This document shows, in pieces, positions 18,942 through 29,780 of a stretch of 64,000 nt of DNA. Numbering within the stretch: position 1 is the stretch's first letter; each line of letters opens with the position of its first letter. The notes beneath the pieces are model-generated. The model saw only the letters and a program-made list of their open reading frames with translations, did not search any database and had not been told where the DNA came from. The stretch spans positions 511,720 to 575,719 of the forward strand of contig NZ_QGTS01000001.1 in assembly GCF_003182475.1 (NCBI RefSeq). The letters are read 5' to 3'. Position numbers and translations under genes: made by a program. Source of the stretch: Mangrovibacter plantisponsor (GTDB taxonomy: Bacteria > Pseudomonadota > Gammaproteobacteria > Enterobacterales > Enterobacteriaceae).

Positions 18942-20339
18942 TCACCGCGCAGCCTCGTCCCTTGTTTGTGCTTCTTCCCGGCTAAGTATATTGAGTAACG
19001 CAGCAGTATCCGGGTAACCATCCAAATGCAGGCAAATCTGCTCGAGTTCTCTGCAGAGCGCCTCCGGCAACACCCGGCTGGCAAGCTGGTGGAATTTTGC
19101 CAGCAATGCCTCATCACTCAGGGGGTTTCCCGGAGAACCTGAAGGTACCGGCACCTGAACCTGCGCCACACGGCCACTGGTAGTGTGCAAGATAACCACC
19201 GGTTCTTCATCACCTTGTTGAGACGCATCAACTTCCAGAATAATGCGCGCCATCATATCGCTCACTTGTGGCGAAAGCCGCTTTTCTTCGCTGTAACTTT
19301 CCAGCCCGGCACTGCCGTAACATAAACGCGCAGCCAACGCATAAGGCAGGCTCATTTGTGCCGCAGCCAGGCTGTCAGTTGACCGGCCACCGCACATCTC
19401 CATTAAAAATGGGTTCAGCCGGACATGTATGCGCTGCACCTGAGCTAAAGGCTGCACAGATAACAACTGGTTCAGTGCATCAACCGCTGAATGGGTTCCC
19501 CGGCATGAGGCATAAGGTTTGATTGAGCAACGCGCCAGTTTCCAGACTTGCCCGAGCGATGCCACCAGTGCCTCAGGTAGCTGGCTGTGAGGTGCAATGG
19601 TTTGCAAAAAACCGCCCCATTTTTCAGCGAAAATAGCACCCGGCCCCTGAATGCCTCTTTGTGCCAGTTGCGCGGCAAACAGCCCACTCTCAGCAGCCCG
19701 GCCAGCATGCAGTTTTTTAGTTTGTGAACCATCGTGTATAAAAGCCCACAGGCCACTACTGAAACTGCCCGCAATACCTAGGGCAGCACTGCACTGAGCA
19801 GGGGGCAACCGGAGCAGGTTGCATACTGCGGCAGTGGCACCAAATACCCCGCAAGTTGCCGTCGAGTGCCAGCCTGCTTCGTTATGAGCGTTATAACCGC
19901 CACAGGCTTCCAGCACACGGCGGCCAATGTCATAGCCAATAATAAACGCGGTCAGCAAACGCTGCCCGTCAACAACGTTCCCCACCAGCGGTAATGCCGC
20001 GAGAATGGCCGGCATTACCACCGCTCCGGAGTGGTCACAGCCACCGGTATCATCCAGTTCATACATATGTGCAGCAACACCATTCAGCCAGGCCGACTGG
20101 CGCGGGGTTACCCGCCACGCCTGCCCGACAAGAAGGGACTGTGCATGCCCACCTTCTTCCCTGGCTAATGCAGCACACTGATGCCAGATATCACTGTCTG
20201 TGCCTGCGAGCATAGCGCCCAGGGTATCTAAAAAATGGCGTTTGGCTTTTTCCACCAGGTGCGGCGGAAAATCGCTGTAGCCTGTAGAGGCAATGAACTC
20301 ACCCAGCGAGTGCGCATAATCAATCACTGGTTCAGCCAT
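18942..20339 (-). CDS. MmgE/PrpD-family protein (epimerase or dehydratase)
   Basis: 465 aa, the usual length of the MmgE/PrpD family, which includes 2-methylcitrate dehydratase, cis-aconitate decarboxylase and iminodisuccinate epimerase. The two-domain fold is recognisable: the helical domain with HFLDTLGAMLAG, the ELDDTGGCDHSGAVVMPAILA segment that holds active-site residues, GWHSTATCGVFGAT, and the lid-domain part KPYASCRGTHSAVD. It is not in a propionate (prp) locus. The partner genes (argininosuccinate-lyase type enzyme, amino-acid ABC importer) point to an N-linked or amino-dicarboxylate substrate. It is last in the operon and overlaps the preceding gene by 8 bp. The specific reaction is unknown. 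Confidence 0.85.
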   Translation of the reverse strand: MAEPVIDYAHSLGEFIASTGYSDFPPHLVEKAKRHFLDTLGAMLAGTDSDIWHQCAALAREEGGHAQSLLVGQAWRVTPRQSAWLNGVAAHMYELDDTGGCDHSGAVVMPAILAALPLVGNVVDGQRLLTAFIIGYDIGRRVLEACGGYNAHNEAGWHSTATCGVFGATAAVCNLLRLPPAQCSAALGIAGSFSSGLWAFIHDGSQTKKLHAGRAAESGLFAAQLAQRGIQGPGAIFAEKWGGFLQTIAPHSQLPEALVASLGQVWKLARCSIKPYASCRGTHSAVDALNQLLSVQPLAQVQRIHVRLNPFLMEMCGGRSTDSLAAAQMSLPYALAARLCYGSAGLESYSEEKRLSPQVSDMMARIILEVDASQQGDEEPVVILHTTSGRVAQVQVPVPSGSPGNPLSDEALLAKFHQLASRVLPEALCRELEQICLHLDGYPDTAALLNILSREEAQTRDEAAR

Positions 20340-21237
20340 GATTTTGCTCCCACAACCGCTGGAATATTTCCGCCGGGTGGTCTGGCGTATTAGCGGGTTG
20401 AGAAGAACGCCAGTGTTCGGCCACAGACTCCGCGGTGGTTAACCAGACGGGTTGTTGTTGCAACGTATCAATCAGCGCTTCCAGTAATGAAATTCGGCCT
20501 GCCGTCCCCATAATTTCCGGGTGTAAACGGAGTAAGTAACACAAACCGAACCGGTGATAACCGTAAAAATCCTGGGTCATGTTCGCCAGTGTTTCCTGGT
20601 AGGACGCAATACGCGACTGGCCAGGTGGTACTGCCGGGCTGAGGTTAAACGCGAAATAGGGTTCATCTTCCAGTTCATAATGCAGCGGTAACTCAACCAG
20701 AGGTGTGCCCGGATGGAAATACGGCAGGTCATCGCCCCGCCAGCATGAAGACCACTGAAACCCCATGCCGCTCAGTGCCTGAGCAAACCCGGGTTTCCAC
20801 TGCCCGGCAGGAGTACGAAAACCCCGTGGCGCACGGCCACATAACGCTGTCAGTTTCTCTGTAGCGCGGCGCGCACAGGCAACCTGCTCTTCCAGGCTCA
20901 TAGCGGAAAAATCTTCGTGCTGGTCGCCAGCGCAGGCAACTTCGTGCCCTTCTGCCAAAATCCGTTCCAGCAGCAGTGGCTGTTCTTGCGCCACAATGGC
21001 AGGCAGGCACCAGGTGGTTTTCACCTGTTTTTTCGCCAGCAGATTCAGTAAACGGTCCACACCGCGCAGCGTGCCATAGCGCCAGACAGACAATGTTTTA
21101 TCCCGCCCTTCAACAGCAGGAGCCTGGGTCAAAATGCCGTAGATATCATTAAAATCAATGGTGATAACCGCAGCAGAACGGTACCCCTGCGGCCAGGGCG
21201 AAGTACTCCCGGTAAACATTGTGTTTTTATCCGGCAT
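20332..21237 (-). CDS. Polysaccharide-deacetylase-fold hydrolase, degenerate paralogue
   Basis: 301 aa from the ATG at 21237. The frame extends to 21300, but the 21237 start has an AGGAG site 7 nt upstream and overlaps the previous gene by only 11 bp. The NodB-homology barrel is clear, with GFRTPAGQW and a retained LRLHPEI near the end. Compared with its neighbour, the metal site is changed: the first motif reads ITIDFND instead of FDLDG, and the His-x3-His motif reads AGDQH, so the first histidine is gone. It may be a non-catalytic partner or use another mechanism. The family covers peptidoglycan and chitin deacetylases but also allantoinase (PuuE) and cyclic imidases. Confidence 0.8.
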   Translation of the reverse strand: MPDKNTMFTGSTSPWPQGYRSAAVITIDFNDIYGILTQAPAVEGRDKTLSVWRYGTLRGVDRLLNLLAKKQVKTTWCLPAIVAQEQPLLLERILAEGHEVACAGDQHEDFSAMSLEEQVACARRATEKLTALCGRAPRGFRTPAGQWKPGFAQALSGMGFQWSSCWRGDDLPYFHPGTPLVELPLHYELEDEPYFAFNLSPAVPPGQSRIASYQETLANMTQDFYGYHRFGLCYLLRLHPEIMGTAGRISLLEALIDTLQQQPVWLTTAESVAEHWRSSQPANTPDHPAEIFQRLWEQNHG

Positions 21238-22078
21238 GTTGACACTCCTGCATATACCACTCAGCGACGGCATCACAGCGGGCAAACCACACGTCGTCAC
21301 GGGAAGTCATATGGGCAAAGAATTTCTCCAGCAACAAAATGCGTCCGGGCTGCCCGGAGATTTTGGGGTGGAACAAAGTTGTCAGGCATAATCCTTCATC
21401 CATGGCGCCATCAAATTCCCGTTGCCAGTTATCCAGCGTCAGTGCATAGCTGGCAGTACGGTCTCCCCCTTTGGGGAAATCCGGGTTTCGGGTATAAGCC
21501 AGTGAGGCGTAGTCATCCATTTCCCACTTACCAGGAATTTCCACCAGGGGCGGGAAACCCGCAACCTCAATGCAATAAGGGCGATCATCGCCACGCATAC
21601 TGCTCGAATAGAGAACACCTGCCGCTTTGAGCACTTCAGGGGTACTGGCATGCCAGTCTCCCGACGGGGTACGAAACCCCCGTGCGGTGATACCTAAATA
21701 GCGTTGAAAGATTTCTGCGGATTTCGCCATCACTGCATGTTGTTCATCAGGGCTCAGGGCAAAAAACGATTCATGCCGATAACCATGAAACGCAACTTCA
21801 TGCCCCTGCTCCACGATGGCGCGGCATTGTTCCGGCCAGTGCTCAACAACCCAGGCCGGAACAAAAAACGTGGCAGGTAACTGAAAGTCTTGCAGTAAAT
21901 CGAGCAAACGACCGAGTGCCCGAAATGGCCCATACGAGCCAAAGGTAAAGTACTCCGGCGAAGACCAGATACTGCCATTAAGCATGGCATCGCCAGTTGG
22001 CCCATCTAAATCAAACGCCAGCGCCATACAACCGCGTTTTCCCTCAGGCCAACGCAATTCACCCGGTGATTGCATCAT
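21227..22078 (-). CDS. Polysaccharide-deacetylase-fold hydrolase (PuuE/imidase-like)
   Basis: 283 aa. It has the NodB barrel with an apparently intact metal site: FDLDGPT (catalytic and metal Asp), HGYRHE (the two metal histidines), GFRTPSGDW (motif 3) and LFHPKISGQPGR (catalytic His). There is no signal peptide, so it acts in the cytoplasm. That, and its place in an uptake and catabolism operon, argue against cell-wall deacetylation and for the branch that opens cyclic amides or imides, such as PuuE allantoinase, cyclic imidase and the H. pylori HP0310 group. It is 11 bp after the binding-protein gene and overlaps its paralogue. Substrate unknown. Confidence 0.82.
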   Translation of the reverse strand: MMQSPGELRWPEGKRGCMALAFDLDGPTGDAMLNGSIWSSPEYFTFGSYGPFRALGRLLDLLQDFQLPATFFVPAWVVEHWPEQCRAIVEQGHEVAFHGYRHESFFALSPDEQHAVMAKSAEIFQRYLGITARGFRTPSGDWHASTPEVLKAAGVLYSSSMRGDDRPYCIEVAGFPPLVEIPGKWEMDDYASLAYTRNPDFPKGGDRTASYALTLDNWQREFDGAMDEGLCLTTLFHPKISGQPGRILLLEKFFAHMTSRDDVWFARCDAVAEWYMQECQHAG

Positions 22079-22089
22079 CTGCTCCTGCT

Positions 22090-22917
22090 TTAGCCCTGGT
22101 TGACGGTGGCTTTGGCAACACCGTTATCTGATAAGCCCCATTTAGTGAGGATTTTTTGATAGGTGCCATTAGCAATCATGTCATTCAACGCGCCCTGAAT
22201 GGCATCACGTAATGCAGTGTTGTCCTTGCCAATCGCCATCCCGGTGTACTGGAAGGCGAATGCTTTATCCAGTGGCTTAAAGGTTCCCTTTTCGAGGCCC
22301 ATAATGTAAGGCAGCGTTTCGCTCCCCTGCACAGCTGCATCCAGGCGGCGCTGGCGTAACTGCGTGCGTGCATCCGCGCTACCTTCAGTACCCACAACCA
22401 CAACGGCCGGTTTACCCGCAGCTTCGCAATGGGATTTGCTCCAGTTAGCAATTTCCTGCGGGAATGTAGTACGGCGGCTGGTGCCAACATGTTTGCCACA
22501 CAAATCAATATCATGCTGGAGATCCTGACGGGCGGTCAGCGTGTAAAACTGTGGGCCGGTTTTGAAGTAGTCAATAAAATCGACCACTTTCTGGCGTTCT
22601 TTGGTATCTGTCATACCTGACATCACCATATCGACTCGTTTGGTTACTACAGCATTGACCATCTGCTCAAACGCGATTTCCTGCCAGTTCACTTTGATAC
22701 CCAGCTCTTTGCCAATGGCAACGCCCAGATCGTAATCCACACCGGTTAACTGATTGCTGGTCGGGTCTTTAAAATCCATTGGCGGGTAGTTCGGCATAAT
22801 TGCCACGGTAATTTCGCCTTTTGCCTTAATGGATGCTGGTAATTCAGTTGCCGCCCAGGTGCTGGAGGCCTGGACAACGAGTGCAGTTGCTATCACGCTC
22901 AGAAACACGTTCTTCAT
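22090..22917 (-). CDS. ABC transporter periplasmic binding protein, amino-acid type
   Basis: 275 aa. A signal peptide (about residues 1-22, ending in ATALVVQASSTWAA) directs it to the periplasm. The rest is an SBP_bac_3 binding protein: the strand ITVAIMPNYPPMDF, the GVDYDLGVAIGKELGI signature, and the hinge regions MVMSGMTDTKERQKVVDF and LDAAVQGSETLPYI. Family members bind polar amino acids, opines or related compounds. Two cysteines, in DLCGKH and KSHCEA, could form a disulfide. It sits after the ATPase gene (16 bp gap) and before the hydrolases, so the ligand is probably their substrate. Confidence 0.9.
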   Translation of the reverse strand: MKNVFLSVIATALVVQASSTWAATELPASIKAKGEITVAIMPNYPPMDFKDPTSNQLTGVDYDLGVAIGKELGIKVNWQEIAFEQMVNAVVTKRVDMVMSGMTDTKERQKVVDFIDYFKTGPQFYTLTARQDLQHDIDLCGKHVGTSRRTTFPQEIANWSKSHCEAAGKPAVVVVGTEGSADARTQLRQRRLDAAVQGSETLPYIMGLEKGTFKPLDKAFAFQYTGMAIGKDNTALRDAIQGALNDMIANGTYQKILTKWGLSDNGVAKATVNQG

Positions 22918-22933
22918 GGTTTACCCCGGTTAA

Positions 22934-23698
22934 TTAAAGGAGAATGGCATTAATGAAATTTTTCATCCGCGGGTTACGCGGGTTGAGCAGAATCTCTTCT
23001 GGTGCGCCCTGCTCAATAATCTGGCCTTCATCCATAAACACCACCTGGTTGGCAACCTCGCGGGCAAAGCCCATTTCGTGGGTCACCACCAGCATTGTTG
23101 TGCCCTCCTGCGCCAGTTGACGCATGACAGCCAACACTTCCCCCACCATTTCGGGATCCAGTGCCGAAGTGGGTTCATCGAACAGCATCAGTTTTGGTTT
23201 CATGGCCAGTGCCCGGGCAATGGCAACGCGCTGCTGTTGCCCGCCAGAGAGCGACTGCGGGTAGGCGTGTGCTTTGTTTGCCAAACCAACCCGCTCCAGC
23301 AATGCCATTGCTTCTTCAGTTGCTTCGCGTTTTGGGCGCAATAACACATTGCATGGGCCTTCAGTGATATTCTCCAGCGCAGTTTTATGGGGAAATAAGT
23401 TAAAGCGCTGGAAAACCATGCCGGTATGCAGGCGCTGGCGGGCAATTTGTTTGTCACTGAGCGGGTACAGCTTATCGCCCGCAATGCGATAGCCAGCCAA
23501 TTCGTTGTCTATCCAGATCCCGCCCCTGTCCACCTTTTCAAGCTGGTTAATACAACGCAGAAAGGTACTTTTCCCTGAACCAGATGGCCCGAGAATGCAC
23601 ATCACCTCGCCGTAATTCACCTCCAGACTGACATCTTTCAGCGCGTGGAACTGGTCAAAATATTTGTTCACCTTCATGGCACGAACAATGTTTCTCAT
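22934..23698 (-). CDS. ABC transporter ATP-binding protein, polar amino-acid type
   Basis: 254 aa, typical of the GlnQ/HisP/ArtP class. Walker [11 protein letters not shown]-loop [17 protein letters not shown], the LSGGQQQR signature, Walker [14 protein letters not shown] and the switch histidine in LVVTHEM are all present, and the family marker [20 protein letters not shown] follows. It powers the importer formed with the upstream permease gene (12 bp away) and the downstream binding protein. Only one permease gene is seen, so the membrane part is presumably a homodimer. Confidence 0.95.
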   Translation of the reverse strand: MRNIVRAMKVNKYFDQFHALKDVSLEVNYGEVMCILGPSGSGKSTFLRCINQLEKVDRGGIWIDNELAGYRIAGDKLYPLSDKQIARQRLHTGMVFQRFNLFPHKTALENITEGPCNVLLRPKREATEEAMALLERVGLANKAHAYPQSLSGGQQQRVAIARALAMKPKLMLFDEPTSALDPEMVGEVLAVMRQLAQEGTTMLVVTHEMGFAREVANQVVFMDEGQIIEQGAPEEILLNPRNPRMKNFINAILL

Positions 23699-23710
23699 GA
23701 GGCTCTCCAG

Positions 23711-24589
23711 TTACTGGCGGCGGCGATGACCGCGGGAGAAATAACGCTCCAGTTGGCTTTGGCCAAAAGAGAGCACCGTGACAATCATCAGATACCAAAT
23801 ACCAGCCACAAACAGCAGCTCCATCACACGCGCGTTAGCGAAGTAGATGTTTTGCGTGTTGTAGAGCAATTCGGAGTACTGAATCATGCTCGCCAGACTG
23901 GTCGTTTTGATCATGCTGATAAATTCATTACCAATTGGCGGCAGAATAACTCGCATCGCCTGGGGCAAAATAATGCGGCGTAAAGCCTGCAGGCGCGGCA
24001 TGCCAATAGATTTCGCCGCTTCATACTGGCCAATATCCACAGACAGCAAACCGGCACGAACCACTTCGGAGGTATACGCTCCCTGGTTGATACTCAGCCC
24101 CAGCAAAGCGGCCAGAAATGGTGTCATTACGTGTACGGTTTGCACACTGAACAGGCCGGGTATGGAAATCACCGGGAATACCAGTGCGAGGTTGAACCAC
24201 AGCAGTAATTGCAGAATCAGTGGAGTGCCACGAAAAATCCAGGCATAGACCACTGCGAGGTAATGCAACACCGGGTTGGGCGACATATACATAATTGCCG
24301 CCACCACACCAAAAACCACGCCCAGCATCATGGCCAGAATCGACATAATCAGGGTGTTCATCACCCCCTGAAGAATGGCTTTGGCCGTAAAAAACTGCCC
24401 GACATAGCGCCATTCAATATTGCCGTGGGCAAAAGCATTCACCAGCATTGCCACCAGGAACAAAATCACAACCGAGGCAGTAATTCGCCCGTAGTAACGG
24501 CGCGGGACGACCTGGTATTTATCCAGGTCATACTGTGTGCGGCTGTTGTGCGCCGGTGATGATGTTGCAAGCGGGGTTGATTGTTCCAT
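23711..24589 (-). CDS. ABC transporter permease, polar amino-acid type
   Basis: 292 aa. After a polar 35-residue cytoplasmic N-terminus there are about six membrane helices, including the family region AILQGVMNTLIMSILAMMLG that opens the His/Glu/Gln/Arg permease domain. The EAA loop that contacts the ATPase reads YEAAKSIGMPRLQALRRIILPQAMR. The pattern fits HisM/GltJ-type permeases. It lies between the lyase gene (10 bp upstream) and the ATPase gene in one operon. Confidence 0.93.
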   Translation of the reverse strand: MEQSTPLATSSPAHNSRTQYDLDKYQVVPRRYYGRITASVVILFLVAMLVNAFAHGNIEWRYVGQFFTAKAILQGVMNTLIMSILAMMLGVVFGVVAAIMYMSPNPVLHYLAVVYAWIFRGTPLILQLLLWFNLALVFPVISIPGLFSVQTVHVMTPFLAALLGLSINQGAYTSEVVRAGLLSVDIGQYEAAKSIGMPRLQALRRIILPQAMRVILPPIGNEFISMIKTTSLASMIQYSELLYNTQNIYFANARVMELLFVAGIWYLMIVTVLSFGQSQLERYFSRGHRRRQ

Positions 24590-24599
24590 CCTGCCTCCT

Positions 24600-26027
24600 T
24601 CAGGCTCGCGGCCCTGTGTAATCCCGGGTCCAGCGCAACTGGGATTCAGTCAGTGTTTGCAGGCGGGCTAACTGCTGTTCAACACAGTGCGGCGCGGTGC
24701 CACCGAAACCGTGGCGGGCAGCTAATGCCGCTTCCAGAGTCAGGGCCTCGCGAACGTCAGGTGTCAGGCGCTCATCTACCGATTGCAGTTGGGCATCGCT
24801 CAGCGCATCCAGCGCGCACTGCTGTTGTTCGCACAGTTGTACCAGTTGCCCAGTAATTTCATGGGCATGTTTAAATGGCACCCCGCGCATTGCCAGCCAG
24901 TCCGCCACCTCTGTTGCCAGGGTGAAGCCTTCTGGCGCCTGCTGAGCCATTCTTTGTGTATCGAATTTCAGGGTGGCAACCATGCCAGACATGGCAGGCA
25001 GAACCAGTAACAGGGTCTCTACCGCATCAATGACATTGCGCTTGTCATCACTTAAATCCCGGTTATAGGAGAGTGGCATCGCTTTCATGGTGGTCAGTAA
25101 TGCCATCAGGTTTCCGACCAGGCGACCACTGCGCCCACGGGTCAGCTCGGCAATATCCGGGTTTTTCTTTTGCGGCATAATCGAGCTACCCGTGGCATAG
25201 CTGTCATCCAGTTCAACCCAACGGAACTGGCGAGATGACCAGAGGCAGACTTCCTCGCACAAGCGCGACAGGTTGACGGCTATCATGGCAGTCACAAACA
25301 AGAATTCCGCGGCAAAATCACGGCTGGCAACGGCATCAATAGAGTTCTCACAGGCTGCGATATACCCCAGTTCCTGCGCTGCAAGCTCCGGTTGGCGGGC
25401 AATAGCGGAACCAGCCATGGCCGCAGCGCCCAGAGGGCAGTATGCACTGCGCTGATCCCAGTCCTGCATACGTGAAATATCCCGGGCGAAAGACTGAGCG
25501 TGAGCCAGTAACTGGTGTCCAAAAACAATGGGCTGAGCCTGCTGAAGGTGGGTAAAACCTGGAGCAACACTGTTAAGATGCTGGGCTGCCTGCCCCATCA
25601 GAGCCTGTTGTAACTCCAGCAATGCACTGGCTACACGGCGCCCGTTATCCCGCAGGTAGAGACGCAAATCATTCACTGTCTGGTCATTACGAGACCGGCC
25701 TGCGCGTAACTTGCCGCCCAATTCCCCCAGGCGTTCAACCAGTACACGTTCAATAAATGTATGAACGTCTTCATCCGCAATAATCGGTGAAACCAGCCCG
25801 GCACGAAAATCCTGGTCCAGCTTATCAATCGCCACCAGCATGGCTGATAACTCTTCAGCACTGAGCAACCCGGCTCTTTCCAGCTCTCTGGCATGGGCCC
25901 GGCACCCGGCGAGATCGTAAGGAGCCAGTGAGAAATAGTGCTCTGGGCTGCGTGATAACGCACTCAGGCTCGCGGCTGGGGCGGATTTAAAACGCGCTCC
26001 CCAAAGGCGCTCTGCATTTTCAGACAT
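24600..26027 (-). CDS. Argininosuccinate-lyase-superfamily C-N lyase
   Basis: 475 aa. It is a fumarase/aspartase-superfamily enzyme, closest by eye to ArgH. It keeps KLRAGRSRNDQ, the active-site GFTHLQQAQPIVFGH region and the superfamily signature GSSIMPQKKNPD with its catalytic serine. These enzymes split N-substituted aspartates or succinates to release fumarate. It is not in an arg operon but heads a transporter and hydrolase operon, which suggests a catabolic lyase such as those for EDDS or iminodisuccinate rather than arginine synthesis. A second, true argH elsewhere in the genome would support this. It is first in the operon, divergent from the LysR gene. Confidence 0.88.
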   Translation of the reverse strand: MSENAERLWGARFKSAPAASLSALSRSPEHYFSLAPYDLAGCRAHARELERAGLLSAEELSAMLVAIDKLDQDFRAGLVSPIIADEDVHTFIERVLVERLGELGGKLRAGRSRNDQTVNDLRLYLRDNGRRVASALLELQQALMGQAAQHLNSVAPGFTHLQQAQPIVFGHQLLAHAQSFARDISRMQDWDQRSAYCPLGAAAMAGSAIARQPELAAQELGYIAACENSIDAVASRDFAAEFLFVTAMIAVNLSRLCEEVCLWSSRQFRWVELDDSYATGSSIMPQKKNPDIAELTRGRSGRLVGNLMALLTTMKAMPLSYNRDLSDDKRNVIDAVETLLLVLPAMSGMVATLKFDTQRMAQQAPEGFTLATEVADWLAMRGVPFKHAHEITGQLVQLCEQQQCALDALSDAQLQSVDERLTPDVREALTLEAALAARHGFGGTAPHCVEQQLARLQTLTESQLRWTRDYTGPRA

Positions 26028-26167
26028 GCTGTTTCCCTTTCAAGACGGCGATAAATGATTTCGTTTCCGGTAATAATAAAAACTTATTTTTACAATCACT
26101 GGAAAACTTAATTCATTTCATGTTCACTGTACTTTTACCGCAATATTTACGGAGTTAAATAGTAAAA

Positions 26168-27166
26168 ATGGAAAGTAAAGTTTCTCATTATGGAAACATG
26201 GCAAGTCCGGGCAATGGAAACAGCGCGATGAATCGTAATGACGGAACAACACTTTCATTAAATAACATCGACCTTAAATTACTGCGGGTGTTTAAATGTG
26301 TGGTTGAAGCCGGGGGAATGACGGCGGCCAGCCATGAACTGAATATTGGCCTTGCCGCAATTAGCAAACAGGTTTCCGACCTTGAAATACGCCTTGGGAT
26401 GACCTTATGTAGCCGCGGGCGCGAAGGATTTGAATTGACTGAATATGGTGTAAACGTATACCAGGCAACACTGGAACTCTTTGTTTCACTTAATACTTTC
26501 CGTGAGAGGGTTCACAGCAGCCGCAATGAAGTTCTTGGAGACATCGCAATTAGCGTGGTTGATAATACTATTTCAGACACTCAATCACCTGTCACCAAAG
26601 CGGTGCAACAATTGCACCAGAATGCACCAAAAGTAAATATCCGCCTGCAGACATCACAATTAGAAGATATAGAAAGAGGTATTAGCGAGGGGCGTTTTCA
26701 TTGTGGAATTGGCCCTGTATACGAAAAAAAAGAAGCCTTTGAATATTTCCTTTTATATCATGAAACCTCGAAAATTTATTGTTCTTCATCTCACCCATTA
26801 TTTAATAAAGAAGCGGAAAATAATGTTTCTATTGATACAATAAAACAACAAAAAATGATTAATCACATGTATGTTTCACACCGCGATACCAGTGGTATCC
26901 TGCCGGTTCACGACACAAAAATACAGGCTGTTCAGGTAGAGTCAGTTGCTATGCTAATATTAACCGGGCACTTTATTGGTTACCTCCCGGAACATTATGC
27001 GCAAAGCTATATTGATCGGGGCTTACTGCAGGCACTCAGTAATGAAAAGCTGGTGGCAGAAACACCTTTTTATCTGATGCTAAAAAAAGGAAAAAAAATT
27101 AACCCGGTGATTAATTTATTTATGCAGGCATTAGCCATCAATGAGGCTGCGGTTGCATCATTATGA
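26168..27166 (+). CDS. LysR-family transcriptional regulator
   Basis: 332 aa. The winged helix-turn-helix is at about residues 36-95 (LRVFKCVVEAGGMTAASHEL then AAISKQVSDLEIRLG), followed by the two-lobed effector-binding domain. Translation from the ATG at 26168 gives a 35-residue extension before the HTH; the ATG at 26228 would give the usual LysR length and has a GGAAA-type ribosome site, so the true start is uncertain. It is divergent from the seven-gene cluster with a 140-bp shared region and is presumably its regulator, with the transported compound or an intermediate as inducer. Its 3' half is visibly richer in A+T than the cluster it faces. Confidence 0.88.
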   Translation: MESKVSHYGNMASPGNGNSAMNRNDGTTLSLNNIDLKLLRVFKCVVEAGGMTAASHELNIGLAAISKQVSDLEIRLGMTLCSRGREGFELTEYGVNVYQATLELFVSLNTFRERVHSSRNEVLGDIAISVVDNTISDTQSPVTKAVQQLHQNAPKVNIRLQTSQLEDIERGISEGRFHCGIGPVYEKKEAFEYFLLYHETSKIYCSSSHPLFNKEAENNVSIDTIKQQKMINHMYVSHRDTSGILPVHDTKIQAVQVESVAMLILTGHFIGYLPEHYAQSYIDRGLLQALSNEKLVAETPFYLMLKKGKKINPVINLFMQALAINEAAVASL

Positions 27167-27211
27167 GGCAACACGCTTATACAGGTGAGCCTGCGACGTG
27201 CCAACGGGCAT

Positions 27212-27256
27212 AAAAAAACCCTGTGATTCGGGCTTTACGCCTCCACCATCAGGGTT
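27212..27256 (-). terminator. Rho-independent terminator of parE
   Basis: On the minus strand the stem AACCCTG / CAGGGTT (27250-27256 and 27217-27223) encloses a smaller inner hairpin and is followed by a seven-base T run. It lies 17 bp beyond the parE stop and faces the end of the LysR gene. Confidence 0.75.
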
Positions 27257-27272
27257 GTTAACCGGCAATCAA

Positions 27273-29204
<1,932 letters not shown>

Positions 29205-29780
29205 CTAACTCAGCCCCAGGAAATCAATAATCTGTGTGAAATGATGCTCAAAGCCGGTGAATGCATGATTACCGCCTTCTTCAATATGCTGGCGGCAAGG
29301 GGCGTAATAAGCCACTGCCTGGCGGTAATCCAGCACTTCATCACCCGTTTGCTGCAACAACCAAAGTAAATCGGGTGCTTCCAGCGGGTCAACCTGCATG
29401 ACTTTGAGATCATAAATATGGCGAGACTCTAGCACATATTGCTGGCCGGTGTATGGGTTCTCATTGTTTCCCAGAAAATCTGCCAGTAATTCAAAAGGGC
29501 GTACAGCCGGATTCACAACCACAGCAGGCAACATAAAACATTGCGACAACCATGTGGCGTAGTACCCACCTAATGATGAACCCACAATGCCCATGTGTTC
29601 CCCTCCTCTGGCCATCACAATAGATTCAAGCATTTCTGCGGCGTCGGCCGGGTAAGGAGGTAACTGAGGGATAACCATGGTGATGTCAGGATGATGTTCA
29701 GCCAGCCAGTTTTTCATACTGGTGGCTTTAGCAGAACGTGGTGAGCTGTTGAAACCATGGAGATAAAGAAGAGTGGCCAT
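29205..29780 (-). CDS. yqiA: Esterase YqiA
   Basis: 191 aa (E. coli 193). It is an alpha/beta-hydrolase of the UPF0227 family with esterase activity on acyl substrates. The nucleophile elbow reads [10 protein letters not shown], the oxyanion region is [15 protein letters not shown], and a late Asp (QTGDEVLDY) and His ([10 protein letters not shown]) complete the triad. Its start overlaps the last base of the cpdA stop codon, so the two are coupled. It is upstream of parE, 39 bp away. Confidence 0.95.
   Translation of the reverse strand: MATLLYLHGFNSSPRSAKATSMKNWLAEHHPDITMVIPQLPPYPADAAEMLESIVMARGGEHMGIVGSSLGGYYATWLSQCFMLPAVVVNPAVRPFELLADFLGNNENPYTGQQYVLESRHIYDLKVMQVDPLEAPDLLWLLQQTGDEVLDYRQAVAYYAPCRQHIEEGGNHAFTGFEHHFTQIIDFLGLS

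Noticed and set aside
18942..20339. 2-methylcitrate dehydratase PrpD
   Set aside because: Same family, but the locus has no prpBCE genes and the neighbours point to another substrate.
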